Positions 36,961 to 49,332 of a stretch of 64,000 nt of DNA are shown here, one piece after another; the first letter of the stretch is position 1; each line of letters opens with the position of its first letter. The position numbers were made by a program, and so were the translations under genes. Below the pieces are notes generated by a model. The model worked only from the letters and a program-made list of their open reading frames with translations, did no database searches and was not told where the DNA came from. Origin of the DNA: Metopolophium dirhodum (lineage: Eukaryota > Arthropoda > Insecta > Hemiptera > Aphididae); the NCBI RefSeq assembly GCF_019925205.1, contig NC_083564.1:38416447-38480446 (forward strand). Reading direction: 5' to 3'.

Positions 36961-37400
36961 GCAACGGTGTCGTTCTAATAACGGAAATATATTTTTGGCA
37001 CCGGTCGGTTACATTCGATAACACTGTGGTGATTGATTTTTTTTTCGTCGTTTCTTCCTTTTTTTTCGTCTGCACTCTCCCCCAACCACCCCCCACGGCC
37101 AACGGTACCGCCAGAGGACGGTGGTCGCTGGTCGGAGTGGCGGTAAGGTGGTCTGAGTGACGAGCGTTCGGTTACGTCGAAAATCCGGTAATTTCGCTCG
37201 CGCACCACCTCCCCGCGCCGCCCAGGACGCACATATACAAACCCTTAATTGCACACCGGGATACAAATCACCCCGACCCACCTCCCCGAGCCCCGAATTC
37301 CTATCTCATTTGGATTGTAATGGCTTTCAGTACGCGGTGGCCGGACGACGGACCACATAATACGCACATTCGAGACGGGCGAAATCGATTTTTCACCGGT
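36960..37400 (-). promoter_or_regulatory. GC/CpG-rich island, possible promoter
   Basis: This is one of the most GC-rich stretches of the window, with open frames on several minus-strand frames at once (85-118 codons). That reflects base composition, not a protein. It lies just upstream (minus strand) of a strong GTATGT donor at 36759. A promoter or leader exon of a minus-strand transcript, plausibly KChIP, is the best guess. Confidence 0.3.
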
Positions 37401-40400
37401 TAATTCGAACGGTCATTTGTATCGGCAATGTAGTACAATAACATACATATCGATCGTGCAATGTATCCAGCACACGTCGAGAGTAAAAAATATGGTAGGG
37501 AAATACGTAGGTACGCCTCTATATATGGTGTATTGTATACACAGGTAGGTACTTAACTCGTACTCGTATTATGTTGTTATGTGTATTATAATAGTAATAA
37601 CATATTATATTACATAAATATATATTTTTCAAGTGTGTAGCGTGCTCGAGGAATCAATAGTACGGTCAACATTTACTCGCGAATTCGTATTAAAATTATT
37701 ATAATTTCTCAGGCATGTGTCCTATGATATTATAATTGTGCACCTCCACAATGAACAAAGTCGTAGGTAACTATTTCATATTTGAGCATAAAATCGCAAA
37801 ACCTGATGATTATCATAATATTATAATATAATGTAAAACTATTAACAATTCATTAATTCGGTCTACGTCTGATGTGACCACAACGATCATCGATAATTCT
37901 CCTCCCGCCCTGATAACTGAGACGAATTAGGTAGTTGTTGTAGATTTATGATTGAATGTTAACACATCACTTTAAAGTTATCGTTGTGTTTTGGTTTACG
38001 TTTTTTTTTTTTTTTTTATCTCTTTTTATGGAGAAACAAAAAGATAATAAAAACCGTACGAGTGAGCCAAAACGCATTAATTTCTCGTCGCGAATTAAAT
38101 ACATTCAGTAAATTAAAATTGATGGCTTTCCTATGCTCTGATGGGCGATAGTATTTTTTTTATTTTAGATCGAAACCAGTATTTTTTGCTCTGTAAGAAA
38201 AAAAAAATAATAATTTGGAATAATTTGTAAACAAAATAAATTGTTATGATACATAACATATAACCACCTACACGTTTAGACACATATATTGCCTATCTAT
38301 TACGCCGACGTACAATATTGGTAAATCAGCAATGGGATTCTTTCCGCTTTAAAAATAAAATAATAAATCTGATTTTTTCACGTACTATGACAAATTGGGA
38401 TTTTGCGGTTGAAGGTTATAAAACTTAGACAATTCGTCGAAAAATGATAATGGTGAGTGGTGACTTTTAAGGTTGGTTTTTTATTAGTCTCAGTCATTTT
38501 CTTTATTTTTTATTTTTTTAACAAGGAATAATTCATTTTATGGGCGGTTCCGCGGCTTTGTGGTCTGGATTTTCTAGCGAACACTGATAAATTAAGATTG
38601 ATGCCGTCTCCATATCAAAGCTATAAATAAATTCTCACAACAAAACGTTGTATGTATACGCATTATTATATAAAATAAAATTATGTGTTCGGAATAATAA
38701 TATAAATTGTATAAAAACAACGAATGTTTAATAAAATAAATCAAACAGCGAGTGAGTTTCTTTTGAGTAGGTATAATATATTTAGGATGATGCGCATTGG
38801 GCTTAACTTTTCTATGGACTCAGTAATCTTTTTGTTAGAACACCGAGAATTGGTTTAAGTTTAAAACAATAGACGTTTTAAAAAATATATAGGTACTATT
38901 CAGCTTACAATGAATATCGAATGCAAAATATTTAGTGTTGGATTTATTTAAAAACCGAAATACACAAGTCGTAAAATTTTAATCGCTGTAAATCTGTAAT
39001 TATAAATCAAAGCGATAAACGAAAAAGTCGACTACCAACTTTTATCATCATGACATCTCTAAAGCGGACGAATAACGATTCTTCTTATTTGTAAAATAAA
39101 TTATAATTTTACTATCCATGATATACCAGAGTAATTACAATAACAACGTTTTGTAAACATTAATTTCGCCGATATATCAAGATTAAGTGTATTATACTAT
39201 CACAGAAAAGAGAACAGAAACGGTTAACGCATTAACATTTTTTCAACCAAAAAATATATATGCTCATTACAATAATAGAATAGCGTTTGAAAACAAGTTC
39301 GTATTGCAAATAAGATTGGTTTTTTACTTCATATTTTTTAAATATATTTTTCGTATTACTGCTTTAACGACCGACTGTAAAAAAGTCATAAAAATTACAC
39401 AGTGTATTGATTTCAATATCATTTAATACGCACGCGCATTCATTACGATTACACGGTATTTATAAAGGCATAATTATAGGGTTCGACGGTATTGTCATCA
39501 GATATAATATTCCCGGGATCCATATAATATACGCTTATTCGCTAAGCATGCTCAAGTGCTCAACCCTATTCGTTTTTTTAAATAATGAATTTATTAAAAT
39601 ATCGATTTTTAATTTTTTAGTATACTTATAAGGACCATAGTTATAAATACTTAGATATGTTATACTATATATAAGGATTATTCTGTGGCTATAACAACTT
39701 AATTTTTTTTCGTACAGTAATTTTACTCTTTTTTCCTATGAATTGTTAAACAGAAAATTTTTTTGAAAATTGTCATGTATCTAAATCGAAATTCGAACAA
39801 GTATAGTTTTTGAGTTATTAAATATTGTGTGCATCAAAGATACTCGATTGTACTATTATCCTTAGGTTATACATTTTAAATGAAACCATTTGCTTACACT
39901 CTGCAGTAAAAAGTTTCGTTTTTGTTTGAAAAAACAAACTTTGTATCGCCGCATATCACTCACTGTATGAAAACATATATGTTTTTAAAAATATAGTTTA
40001 TAATAGTGAGGTCAACAATATTATTTACATCTTTCATTTTAATAAATTCATTACCTATAGTTATAGAATAAAATATGGGGTGAGCATTCGTGATGAATCT
40101 TCCTGTATACCTTCCATGTAGGTACACGAATGGAAACCCATAATGTTATTTTCACACGAATATGGCGACGGCAACGACGGATTCTAATCCGGTTTGAAAG
40201 GACGTGCGACATCGGAGGCACTGCAAACACTCGTATACATAATATTATAATATAATAATATACCATATACCTAATAAATAGACCGTCATCGTCATTCGTA
40301 ACGGAATAGAGGCCGACGAGAGTGTAAGTGTACACGAACCACATGACTGTTAGAGCGTTATGCATTGTACGTGTATATGCGTGGGTCGGCGGGTGGTTGG

Positions 40401-42816
40401 ATATGGGTGGGTATGCGTGCGGGTCCGTCAACGCACACACCATCACATAAATCATGGTGTGTACGAAATATCGCGTGAAAAACAAATTTTACCGCACGAG
40501 TCTTTTTAGGTTCATAGTGCCCATTTACATGTATATTATTATTATTACTATTATGATAGCAGTGCCACGGCCGAATCATTGTGCGATATTATTGCCGTTA
40601 TACTATCGTCGACATCGGATAAATCATAATCATAATAATATTATAGTTACAATACACGATTGCGTCGCTTCACGCGTATAGTGCGTGCTATGTATTTATT
40701 ATAATAAATCAACGGGGCGATTTTTTTCCAACGCGAAATATATTTGTAAGCCCATTCGTGATTTTTATTGTTTAAACGCACAAGGTCGTTCGAAAAGTGT
40801 TTTTTTTTTTTTGAAACGGATCATATTTTTGATTAAAGGGATTTTTTTTTAACATACACACAATCCATTTTGAGGATTTCAATGTTTTAATGAATTATAT
40901 GTTGATATGATTACTCGAGTTATTTTTTCTACTGAAATCAAGTTACGCGCTGATTTTTTTTTTTTTTTTGATTCAACACGATAATTATAGTGTTTTGTGT
41001 TAAAAGAATCGCACTTTACACAGTGTTTTGTAATTACATTAAACACGTAATAACAATATGCACGCCACATTATATTATAATATAGACACGTGCCTAGATA
41101 GTGTTTGAAATCACGCACTTGAAATATTATGTCATGAACTATAATTTTGACTGAAATATTCAAGCGTTTTCAATTTTATATTTCACGAAATTTTCAAACA
41201 TTGTAATAATTATAGCCTAAACAACGGCGTACTGAGGGTGGGGTAGGTTGAGGATTAACTCCCCATAATATATTTGTGTTTAAAATTTTAATATAGTCAG
41301 AATTGTATAAACAATTTTTTTATTGTATTTATAGGAACTCACTCCCCTTGTAAATTAATTTCGCATACGTATCTAGTATAGGTACGTCATAATATTAATA
41401 CGGGGTAGATGTTATATATTGTGTTTTCGAAGGTATACTAGTCAGGGTGGCGTGTAGTAGGTACGTGCGTCATCGATCGCGCACATGACACTCACAAACG
41501 TATATTATACCGAGTGATCAATTTAACGCAAGACTTTCATTATTTCATAAACTACTAACGTTTTTCGAAATTTTTTTTTACATGGGATTTAAATCATTGA
41601 AAACAACATTTTTCTAAAAAGTATATTTTTACTATTTTTTATCGTTATAATTTTTTTACAACATTCATTTTTAATTCCTTATTACAAAGCAGAATATTTT
41701 TTGCAGTAGGTACTTATATGTATAAAAATGGAATTTTGTAAGAGTAGTCTATGAGTTGTAACTTAAATTACTTATAAGTTGTAAGTTAACTAATATACTA
41801 TATACTTGTCAGAAATTTGATTTGTATAGATCGAAATACTCCGAATAATAATCTCCTTCGGTACATGAATTTTTACTTATACAATCGAGTAAAAAAAAAT
41901 ATTTTCGAAACACGTAAGCGTTTTCTGAAATAACTATATAGATAAATAGTGTCTTACGCGTTAAATTGATCTCCGTAGAGCAAATTTATTTTTCCCGTCC
42001 TATCTATCTTTGTAATAAAATATCATATACGCTTGTGCAGTGTCGCGTTGTGTGCACAGTGACGAATATGATGTACGATTAACCCGTCGTCGGTCGGACG
42101 TGTGCGCCACCGCTACGAATTACGATGACTGATATTATATTATTATTATGAAATTACGGATCGTTATTAATTATATTATATTGCGTTTCGTGATAACGTA
42201 TTATATTATTATTACGACGTCTGTCGTCGACATTTTACGCGTTTATTATATATTTCGTAAATTATATTTTATATTTGAAGGTGAACGCATTGCGTGCACT
42301 TCCGGCGTCTGTTGATATATCCGCCATCCGATCGCGACATTCGGCTAATTTATTTTCTCCGTCCATAGCTGATATTATTATGACGTTCAAACAAAAACAT
42401 TATCGAACAGAATTTTACATCGATACATACCGTTTTTTAACGTTGTCAACGCGACATTTCCAGAATTTAAATAATTTACATTCAACTCGGACTATATATT
42501 GTACGTGTGTACCGGTGCATAACGGATTAAATATTTAGATACCTGCAGACTATAAGACTATATTATTATTATAATTTTATTAAAAAAGGTTCTCAATTTG
42601 CAATTGTCGATGCATTCTATTCAAACGCAATAATGTATAGCTGTGAAACAGACGTCTCTCGATATTTTCATATATTTTATTCCATTCGTTTTTACTTTTT
42701 ATTCATTCACAATGTAGGTATAACGAATTATTGGAGTTTGAACAAACTACTATAATATTGTGAAATAACGACGTTTGGCCCTGCCTCATGATCTTCCGGC
42801 AACACGTCACTATTTA
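37401..42816. other. Non-coding DNA with a GC-richer block at 40.1-40.7 kb
   Basis: No gene is supported. The 144-codon minus ORF at 40051-40485 is the longest unexplained frame of the window, but overlapping plus- and minus-strand frames in the same GC-richer block suggest composition. A decayed repeat-like piece (GGCGTACTGAGGGTGGGG) sits at about 41226-41270. Confidence 0.4.
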
Positions 42817-43031
42817 ATACCCGGCGAATGGTTTATATTAAAAATTGTTTATTATTTCATTTTTCGAGTAAAAAAGAACAGTCTATAAACGAATACAGTT
42901 TTAAAAAAATTATTCGATATTTCATACCCAGCAAATATTTTAAATTAAAAATTGTTTATTATTTCATTTTTTTTAGTAAAACATAACAGTTAATAACCGA
43001 ATAAAATTTTTAAAAAATAATTCGATATTTT
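42817..43031. repeat. Diverged 107-bp tandem duplication
   Basis: Two adjacent direct copies (42817-42923 and 42924-43031). Both run ATACCC.GC.AAT, then AAAAATTGTTTATTATTTCA, AGTAAAA, AACAGT, AACCGAATA / AACGAATA and ATTCGATATTT. Scattered substitutions and small indels show that it is old. Confidence 0.75.
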
Positions 43032-46000
43032 ACAATAAAAATTGAACGCAATTATTTCAAATTAAAACTCGAATAGAGCATTTTTAATTTTGGAAATATA
43101 GTACAATTTTATTTCCAAAGAAAAATAGAATGTTTCTATTCATAACAGTTATTATTTTGTGGTCACGCACTTACAAAACGATCACAACAATATTTTAGTA
43201 ATTATTGTTAGTTATTAGTTGGATTATTCATTGTCGCTGTATTTTTTTTTTATTTTAATATAAAATAAAACGAAAGTTTTCAAAACAGATTCTTACATTT
43301 TTAAATATTTCTTTGTCTTGTTACTCGTACAATCACATAAATTATTCATAAATGCGGTATCGAGAAAAAAGAAAATACTTGTATTTTATCTTATTTTTCA
43401 TAAGAATGACAAGCAATACAATTTCATAATAATTATGAATTATATAATAATATGTATACCATTTTAAAATGTTTTGTCAAAAAAACTTTGGAATGGAACC
43501 AAATAACTGTCAGTCGTATACTTATATAAAAACAGAATAAGAGAATATTACTAATGATATAACGTTAAATTATAAATATTATAAAAAATTGTAGTAAGTG
43601 CTCAAAAGTTAATTTATACAATTCGGATAAGCATATTATAAATAATTTATGAAAACAAATTATAAATATATTATATTTTATTTTAGAGGATAATTTTTCC
43701 CTCTATTATCTAAAAAGTTTTTAAAATATCATTCACTGTGTTATAATTTCCACAACAAAAAAAAAGTTACTGTTATTATCAATATTATTTAAATATACAA
43801 AAGCATTTGAGATAAAACATACTAGAGGGTTGTCAAATCTTGGATTAATTAGTTATTGAATATAATTTTTAAGTTTCAATTACTTTTTTGATCTACATTT
43901 ATAAAAATACGAAATTTAATATTAGCCTATTCAAGGATGGACTGTTATGCCTAATGTTTTATAAAAGGTTATAACTGATTTTGTTTAAAAGCTTTTTTAA
44001 ACATTTCAAAATTATAGAACATAATTTTAATTAATAATTCTACTCACAAGTCATAAATCTGTATACACGAGAACATTATAAATTTTACTTTACAAACTAT
44101 AATATAAATATCCCGAGTAAAAAACGCAGAGTATTCCATCAAGATTTATTCAACATGACCTACCATTTTTAAAAGGAATACAATTTATAGTTTTTATTTG
44201 TTTATTATTTTTTAGTTTTTTATCAATATAGGTATAATGGATTAAAAAAAAAAAATGTTTTAATAATAAAAATAACAACAGTACCTATCATCATTCTTTT
44301 TGAAAGGATTTATAGACATCCGTGTATCGAGGTTATGAGTTTTTTCTTGGTCATTTTTGAGGTGCTTTCGTGATGTCCTGTGGGCAAGCGCGAAACGCTA
44401 TAAATTTCTTTGACAAATGATTTATTCGGTATTCAACGTTCTTACAGTTTGTTCAGTGAATCGTTATTGGTAATACGTTACCTACACGGTAATGTGGACA
44501 TGTGCCATTTATCGAAAATGTCAGGTATCGGCTTCCTAAAGGAGACCTATACAAAGGAAGTAAATACGCCTGGTTCGTTGAATATTGAAAACAAAAAAAA
44601 ATTACTAGCAATGTATTTTGCATTTTACGGGTAAATCATTCGCAACACAAGTAATAATAATCATATTATAAAGAAAAAATCCCTGGCATACTACGTCCTG
44701 ATGCGTTTTTGAGTATCTTTCGCTAACTAAAACCCAAATAAATAAAATAAAATAAACATTATAATATTATATTATATGGGTAGATATTGTACTTATGTTG
44801 TACAATGATCACACATTTCTCGTCAGGTCAACATCAGCTGTCACTCGCGAAATACTTGCACGTTCGTTCGGCTCGAGGTTTTGAAATTTCAAAGACAGTT
44901 AGTTTTATGTTGATTACATTACAATAATCAATAGTTGTCTTCAAATCATCATGTTTACATACGTGCCGAATAATATTCCATGGCAATCACGTTTTAAGTA
45001 TACGAGTAACGAGGTTGTGCATTCTTGTGATCTGACGTCTGTGACGTGTTAAACAAGCGATAACATTATCAACTTTCTTGCGTCGTGAACCAGCACAAAT
45101 AAATATCTATTTATTTTGCCCCAAAGGCAACCTCAAACTTCATAAAATAAGGTTGTAATTATTTAGGGTTCGGTAAAAGTTTGTTTGCCGTAAATCTTCT
45201 TACGCTAGGAAATTAATTCAGTGTAAAGAATGACAAATTTTGAAAAATGTGTTCAACTTTATAATATAATGTGTAAACTCATCATGAATGTCGGTTGACA
45301 TTGTGCTGTAAAATTATACTTGCATGCGGTTTCGGAAAAAAATATTTTGTGTACATTTACATTTCTACAATAGTCGTACGAAAATGTTCGTCTTGAAGAA
45401 GAAGAAAAAAAAAATGAACATTTCATTATTTAAATGTATATTATAGCTTCCTATAAAATGTACGAGAACTGAACATTTCGATATTTAAAATTGTATGTAT
45501 TACGTTATTATATGTAAATTATTATTATAAGTCGAACAATAATAATAAGTAGCGTTATTTTCGTTTGATATTGAAATGTACAACAGTGAATCACAACAGT
45601 TATTTTAAGTCATAACCAATTACGGAATGAAACAGAACAACAGGAACATTGCAAATCCATTAAACCGTCCCTTCATTGTTTTTTTCCCCTCGCGAGCCAA
45701 ATACGATCGAGTTTTTTTCGGTTTTAAACGGACTAATTGCCGATAAAAATACAATGTAATGGCACGTTCGAATGTTAAAACAGCACGGAAATACGATGAT
45801 ATTCGTCGGCAGAAACGTCATATAGAACGCGTCCTGCGCAGTAGTTCACGCAAAGTCTTTTCGCTCGTCTGTCGCGCCCACATACATTATTATAAATTAT
45901 ACTATAGTCGAGTAATACCTACCTACGCGATATACTTTATTATATTATAATAATAATATAGTACAAATTCGAATGAAAACAATAATTCCCGAACATCGTG

Positions 46001-46225
46001 TACGGGCCATCGATCATCGCTGTTCGTTCCCGGCTGCGCCCGTAAAACTTATAACTTTTTTCATTCCGCCATAATAAAATAGTTAGTAGGTATGCGTATA
46101 AATAATATATTGTTACGGGTAATGTCCAATGTCCAGAGCACTACAGGTAATGTCGGCATCGCCTGTGTACAACATTATCCTGACGGTGGTTCACGTTAAT
46201 CTTTGCGGGTAACGTCGAGTTTACC
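43032..46225. other. Non-coding DNA; GC-richer block near 45.7-46.1 kb
   Basis: No gene is recognised. A 63-codon plus ORF at 45759-45950 starts in a fair context (GTAATGGCA) and has an Arg/Lys-rich first half (MARSNVKTARKYDDIRRQKR), but no homologue comes to mind and it ends in AT-rich chance-like sequence. Confidence 0.35.
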
Positions 46226-46822
46226 CTAGGGCCCTTGGGTATTATAAATTATTTATGAATATATATATTTAAATAGAAATGTAATCGTTTTGGCTGAATA
46301 TTATTATTGTGTCTAAAATATTTTTACCATTTTTTTTTGACCCACGAAAACATGGGTCATTGGGTTTGTGTAGGGGTTACGGTTGGTAACTACTGTTGGA
46401 ACGCGGTTTTATATTATGTGGGGCAAGGATTCGTCGCAAAGAACCCGGGTGGCCACCCATCCGGGAGCCAACGACGCCAGACGATGCTTGACCAGTGTAC
46501 ACATTAGTGACTGCGGCGCCAACCACTACACTACACCAAGCCCTCAATATCTATAACGACCGTTACTAATTATTACCTTATTAAGAAAATTAAATTTAAA
46601 AAAAAAATTCTATTTATTTAACAAGACAATAACTCCTAATGATTATTATTGACAATACTTAACATAACAAAACAATATTATTATTATATATTATTATCAT
46701 ACTACTTTGACACCTGGAATTACATAACACGATAGTGGGATTACCCCAAATTTTTTTTTTTGTCACAGTTCGTTTTACATAGGTACCCATTACCAAGGCA
46801 TTTTTTTTACCCCTGGGCCCTG
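46226..46822. mobile_element. Possible inverted-repeat element enclosing the SINE
   Basis: The left end reads CTAGGGCCCTTGGGTA; the right end read inward reads GTCAGGGCCCAGGGGTA. They are about 600 bp apart and have the SINE between them. The inverted match is short and no target duplication is visible, so it may be a decayed transposon or coincidence. Confidence 0.3.
46330..46543 (-). mobile_element. SINE with tRNA-like head and 5S-like body
   Basis: Read on the minus strand, the unit starts GGGCTTGGTGTAGTG..GTTGGCGCC, a tRNA-like A-box region. It continues through GGCGTCGTTGGCTCCCGGAT and GGGTGGCCACCCGGGTT, wording close to the 3' half of 5S rRNA (..GGATGGGTGACC..). It ends in an A9 tract (plus-strand T run at 46330-46338). 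Length is about 214 bp. No target duplication was found. A short ORF across it on the plus strand is not coding. Confidence 0.65.
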
Positions 46823-47254
46823 ACCACCGTATTATGATTGCACATTATACATTTTTTTTTATGATCAAATAATAATTATCTTTGATTTTTATCATTGGTT
46901 GTTTGTGTACGCTGATACCTATGTAGTTACGGTTTTTATTTTCAAACTATTAAAATTTGTAATTTTGAGTAGAAGTTACAACAAATAAAATGTTTTTTAG
47001 GTCAGTTTTACCAAAATCTTAATATAGCAGTGTTATTACTGCTATTATTAAATAGTTATATTATATAGTTACCTATGTTTCGTTGAATGGTTCTCAGCTT
47101 TATTTTTGTCCCCTGTCAAATTAAATAAACTTTTGTTTGACCTTTTCTCATCAGTAATAACAATATTTAAGGACGGTATTTGTTTTAAAATCGCAAATTA
47201 TTAAATTACCTATCCATCTCATTATTTTAGATATCTTCTGAGAACATTATAATA

Positions 47255-47417
47255 CAGTGAAATCTGCCTTAACGGAAACTTCTAAAATAGCGGGCACCTT
47301 CAAATAGCGGACGGTTTTTTGGGAAACAAACTACAAAGTTTCTATACAAACTGAACCCTCCGAATAGCGGACAACACTTTGGTAACCGAGAGTGTCCAGT
47401 ATTTTGAGGATTCACTA
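47255..47417. mobile_element. pogo-like MITE, second copy
   Basis: The left end is CAGTGAAATCTGCC; the right end read inward is TAGTGAATCCTCAAA. It is flanked by TA (47253-47254 and 47418-47419). Inside, AATAGCGG-(A/G)(C/A) units recur (AATAGCGGGCACC, AATAGCGGACGG, AATAGCGGACAAC), the same wording as the copy at 49152. Confidence 0.7.
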
Positions 47418-47419
47418 TA

Positions 47420-49149
47420 GGTAATTAGTAAGACAGTTATATAAAATAATAGCTAGGATATATACGCATTTAATAATATTTAACACAACCCAATCTCACA
47501 CACGGTGACGAGAATATTAATTATAACATCCTCTTGGATTTTGGGAAACGTGCAATGGGTACACGTGGTCGACGTTATAACTATTTGAGCGTCTGAGTTT
47601 AATTATAATATATTCCTGAAATATGATTTTGTAAAAGAGAATTAGCAGTGTGTGAGTGTTCGGTTCGTGATTCTGTCCTTAGGAGCCGGTCAAAACTTTC
47701 ATTGTTTTATTATGTTAATAACCAACTGGGACCGTTACATCGCAATTATTGTATCGAAACCATCAATAATTATTGACAACGTCATATCTCATAATAATAT
47801 GTTTTACTATAATATTATAATTGTTATATTATATTAATTATTTCGACTTTTCTGAATGTTTTTGATTGCTGACAATTAATACGTATAACATAGTAGTTAC
47901 ATTTTCTATTGATCGATCAGAACATTCAGAACGTAATATTATATTATTATACACAAAAGTTTATTATTTTATGAAATAACATTCGTAGCTTTCGTCGAAT
48001 CACGTGTCGTTTTTCTGCAATAAATGACTACGACGGAGGCACTACATTGAATAAAAACTTTTCAATTTCTTAATAATACTTAACGTGAAAAAAAAACACG
48101 ACTACATATGAGTGCATTAGGGTACTTTAGACATTTATCGTATTGTAAAAGCAAAATAAAAACACTTTAAAATATGACTCAAAACGTTACTTTGTCCACA
48201 TTCAAACGAAAATAATGAGTTAAAACAAAGTTTTATACAAATAATGCACGCTGAAAACACATTTGAAATCTCTTGACAATGGGAGAAAGTGCCAGCTGTT
48301 TAGTTATTGTGTACATAATAAACGCATTTTGTTTCTCTCTAAAATCGCACCAAAGCGCAAACATTAACCAAACGAGGGCTTATTTCACGCGGAATCGCCT
48401 TCTCTTCAAAATATTATTAGACAGTATACATATGAAATGATACATTATAGTATTATAATGCGATATATCAAACTATTATGACAAAAATAAATCCAATAAG
48501 ATTTTAACACGGATTTACTATACCTATGTCGGCAGCGCTTATGTGTTTTTTTAACAATCATTTTCGAATTTTGACTTTTTATGGTTCAACTATATAATAT
48601 GTTGAATAATGCACATAATTCAAATATATGAGATATTTTAATTTTTTTATGTTCAAAATTAAATTTTGATGGATCAGATATAGTTGTTATGATTTATCTT
48701 AAACATTCATTTATTTAATTTTTAATTAATCATATAAATGTATAATTCGTGTTGTGTACCAATGCATTTTCGATGTACGATCTATATTCTCGCTACAAAG
48801 AAATTTAAACGGATAGCAAAATAAATTATTATTCAACATTAAAAACTATTATTTTAAGAAGTACTTAATATATCTTTTTAATGTAATTTGTTCACACAAA
48901 TTTTTTAAAAATTATTTTGTTATAGTTTCACACGCGAACAATTGCATTTTAAATTAAACTTTTATTATTATTTACTGAAATTTTAAAAACTATACAAATT
49001 AGATTTTTAGATTATACCTACAATGAATAATGAAATTGTAAAAAAAAAAATTAAGAAAGAAAGTTTTAAAATAAATATAATGAAAATTGCATGCAGAAAG
49101 AAACTATTTTAAGTAAAATTGGAATAGTTAGGTTTCTAATTATTCATTA
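47420..49149. other. AT-rich non-coding DNA between two related MITEs
   Basis: Nothing coding is recognised between the two pogo-like copies. Confidence 0.4.
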
Positions 49150-49151
49150 TA

Positions 49152-49330
49152 CAGTGAAACCTCCCTCTGAACTGCTATTTTGCACCTCTAAATAACCGAC
49201 GTTTTGTTGGGAGGAGGGGGAGTACAAACTGCAAAATTTCTACAAATGGAACCATCTGAATAGCGGACACCTCCAAATAGTGGACAAAATGTTGGTAATC
49301 GAGAATGTCCTGTATTTAGAGGTTTCATTA
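49152..49330. mobile_element. pogo-like MITE, third copy
   Basis: The left end is CAGTGAAACCTCCCTC; the right end read inward is TAATGAAACCTCTAAA. It is flanked by TA (49150-49151 and 49331-49332). It shares AATAGCGGACACC and GGTAATCGAGAATGTCC with the 47255 copy (GGTAACCGAGAGTGTCC there), so the two are clearly one family. Confidence 0.75.
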
Positions 49331-49332
49331 TA

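Noticed and set aside
36746..37281. Minus-strand ORFs of 85-118 codons in overlapping frames
   Set aside because: Several frames are open at once because stop codons are rare in this GC-rich island. The translations are low-complexity (Arg, Pro, Lys and Gly runs).
40051..40485. 144-codon minus-strand ORF, the longest outside the TIAR gene
   Set aside because: It overlaps ORFs on both strands in the same GC-richer block, has no recognisable domain, and its composition tracks the local base content. An AAG/GTATAC donor inside it is in the wrong phase for KChIP.
46380..46500. Resemblance to 5S rRNA (GGATGGGTG..CC on the minus strand)
   Set aside because: Only part of the 3' half is similar, and it is embedded in a unit with a tRNA-like head and A-tail, so it is a SINE, not an rRNA gene.
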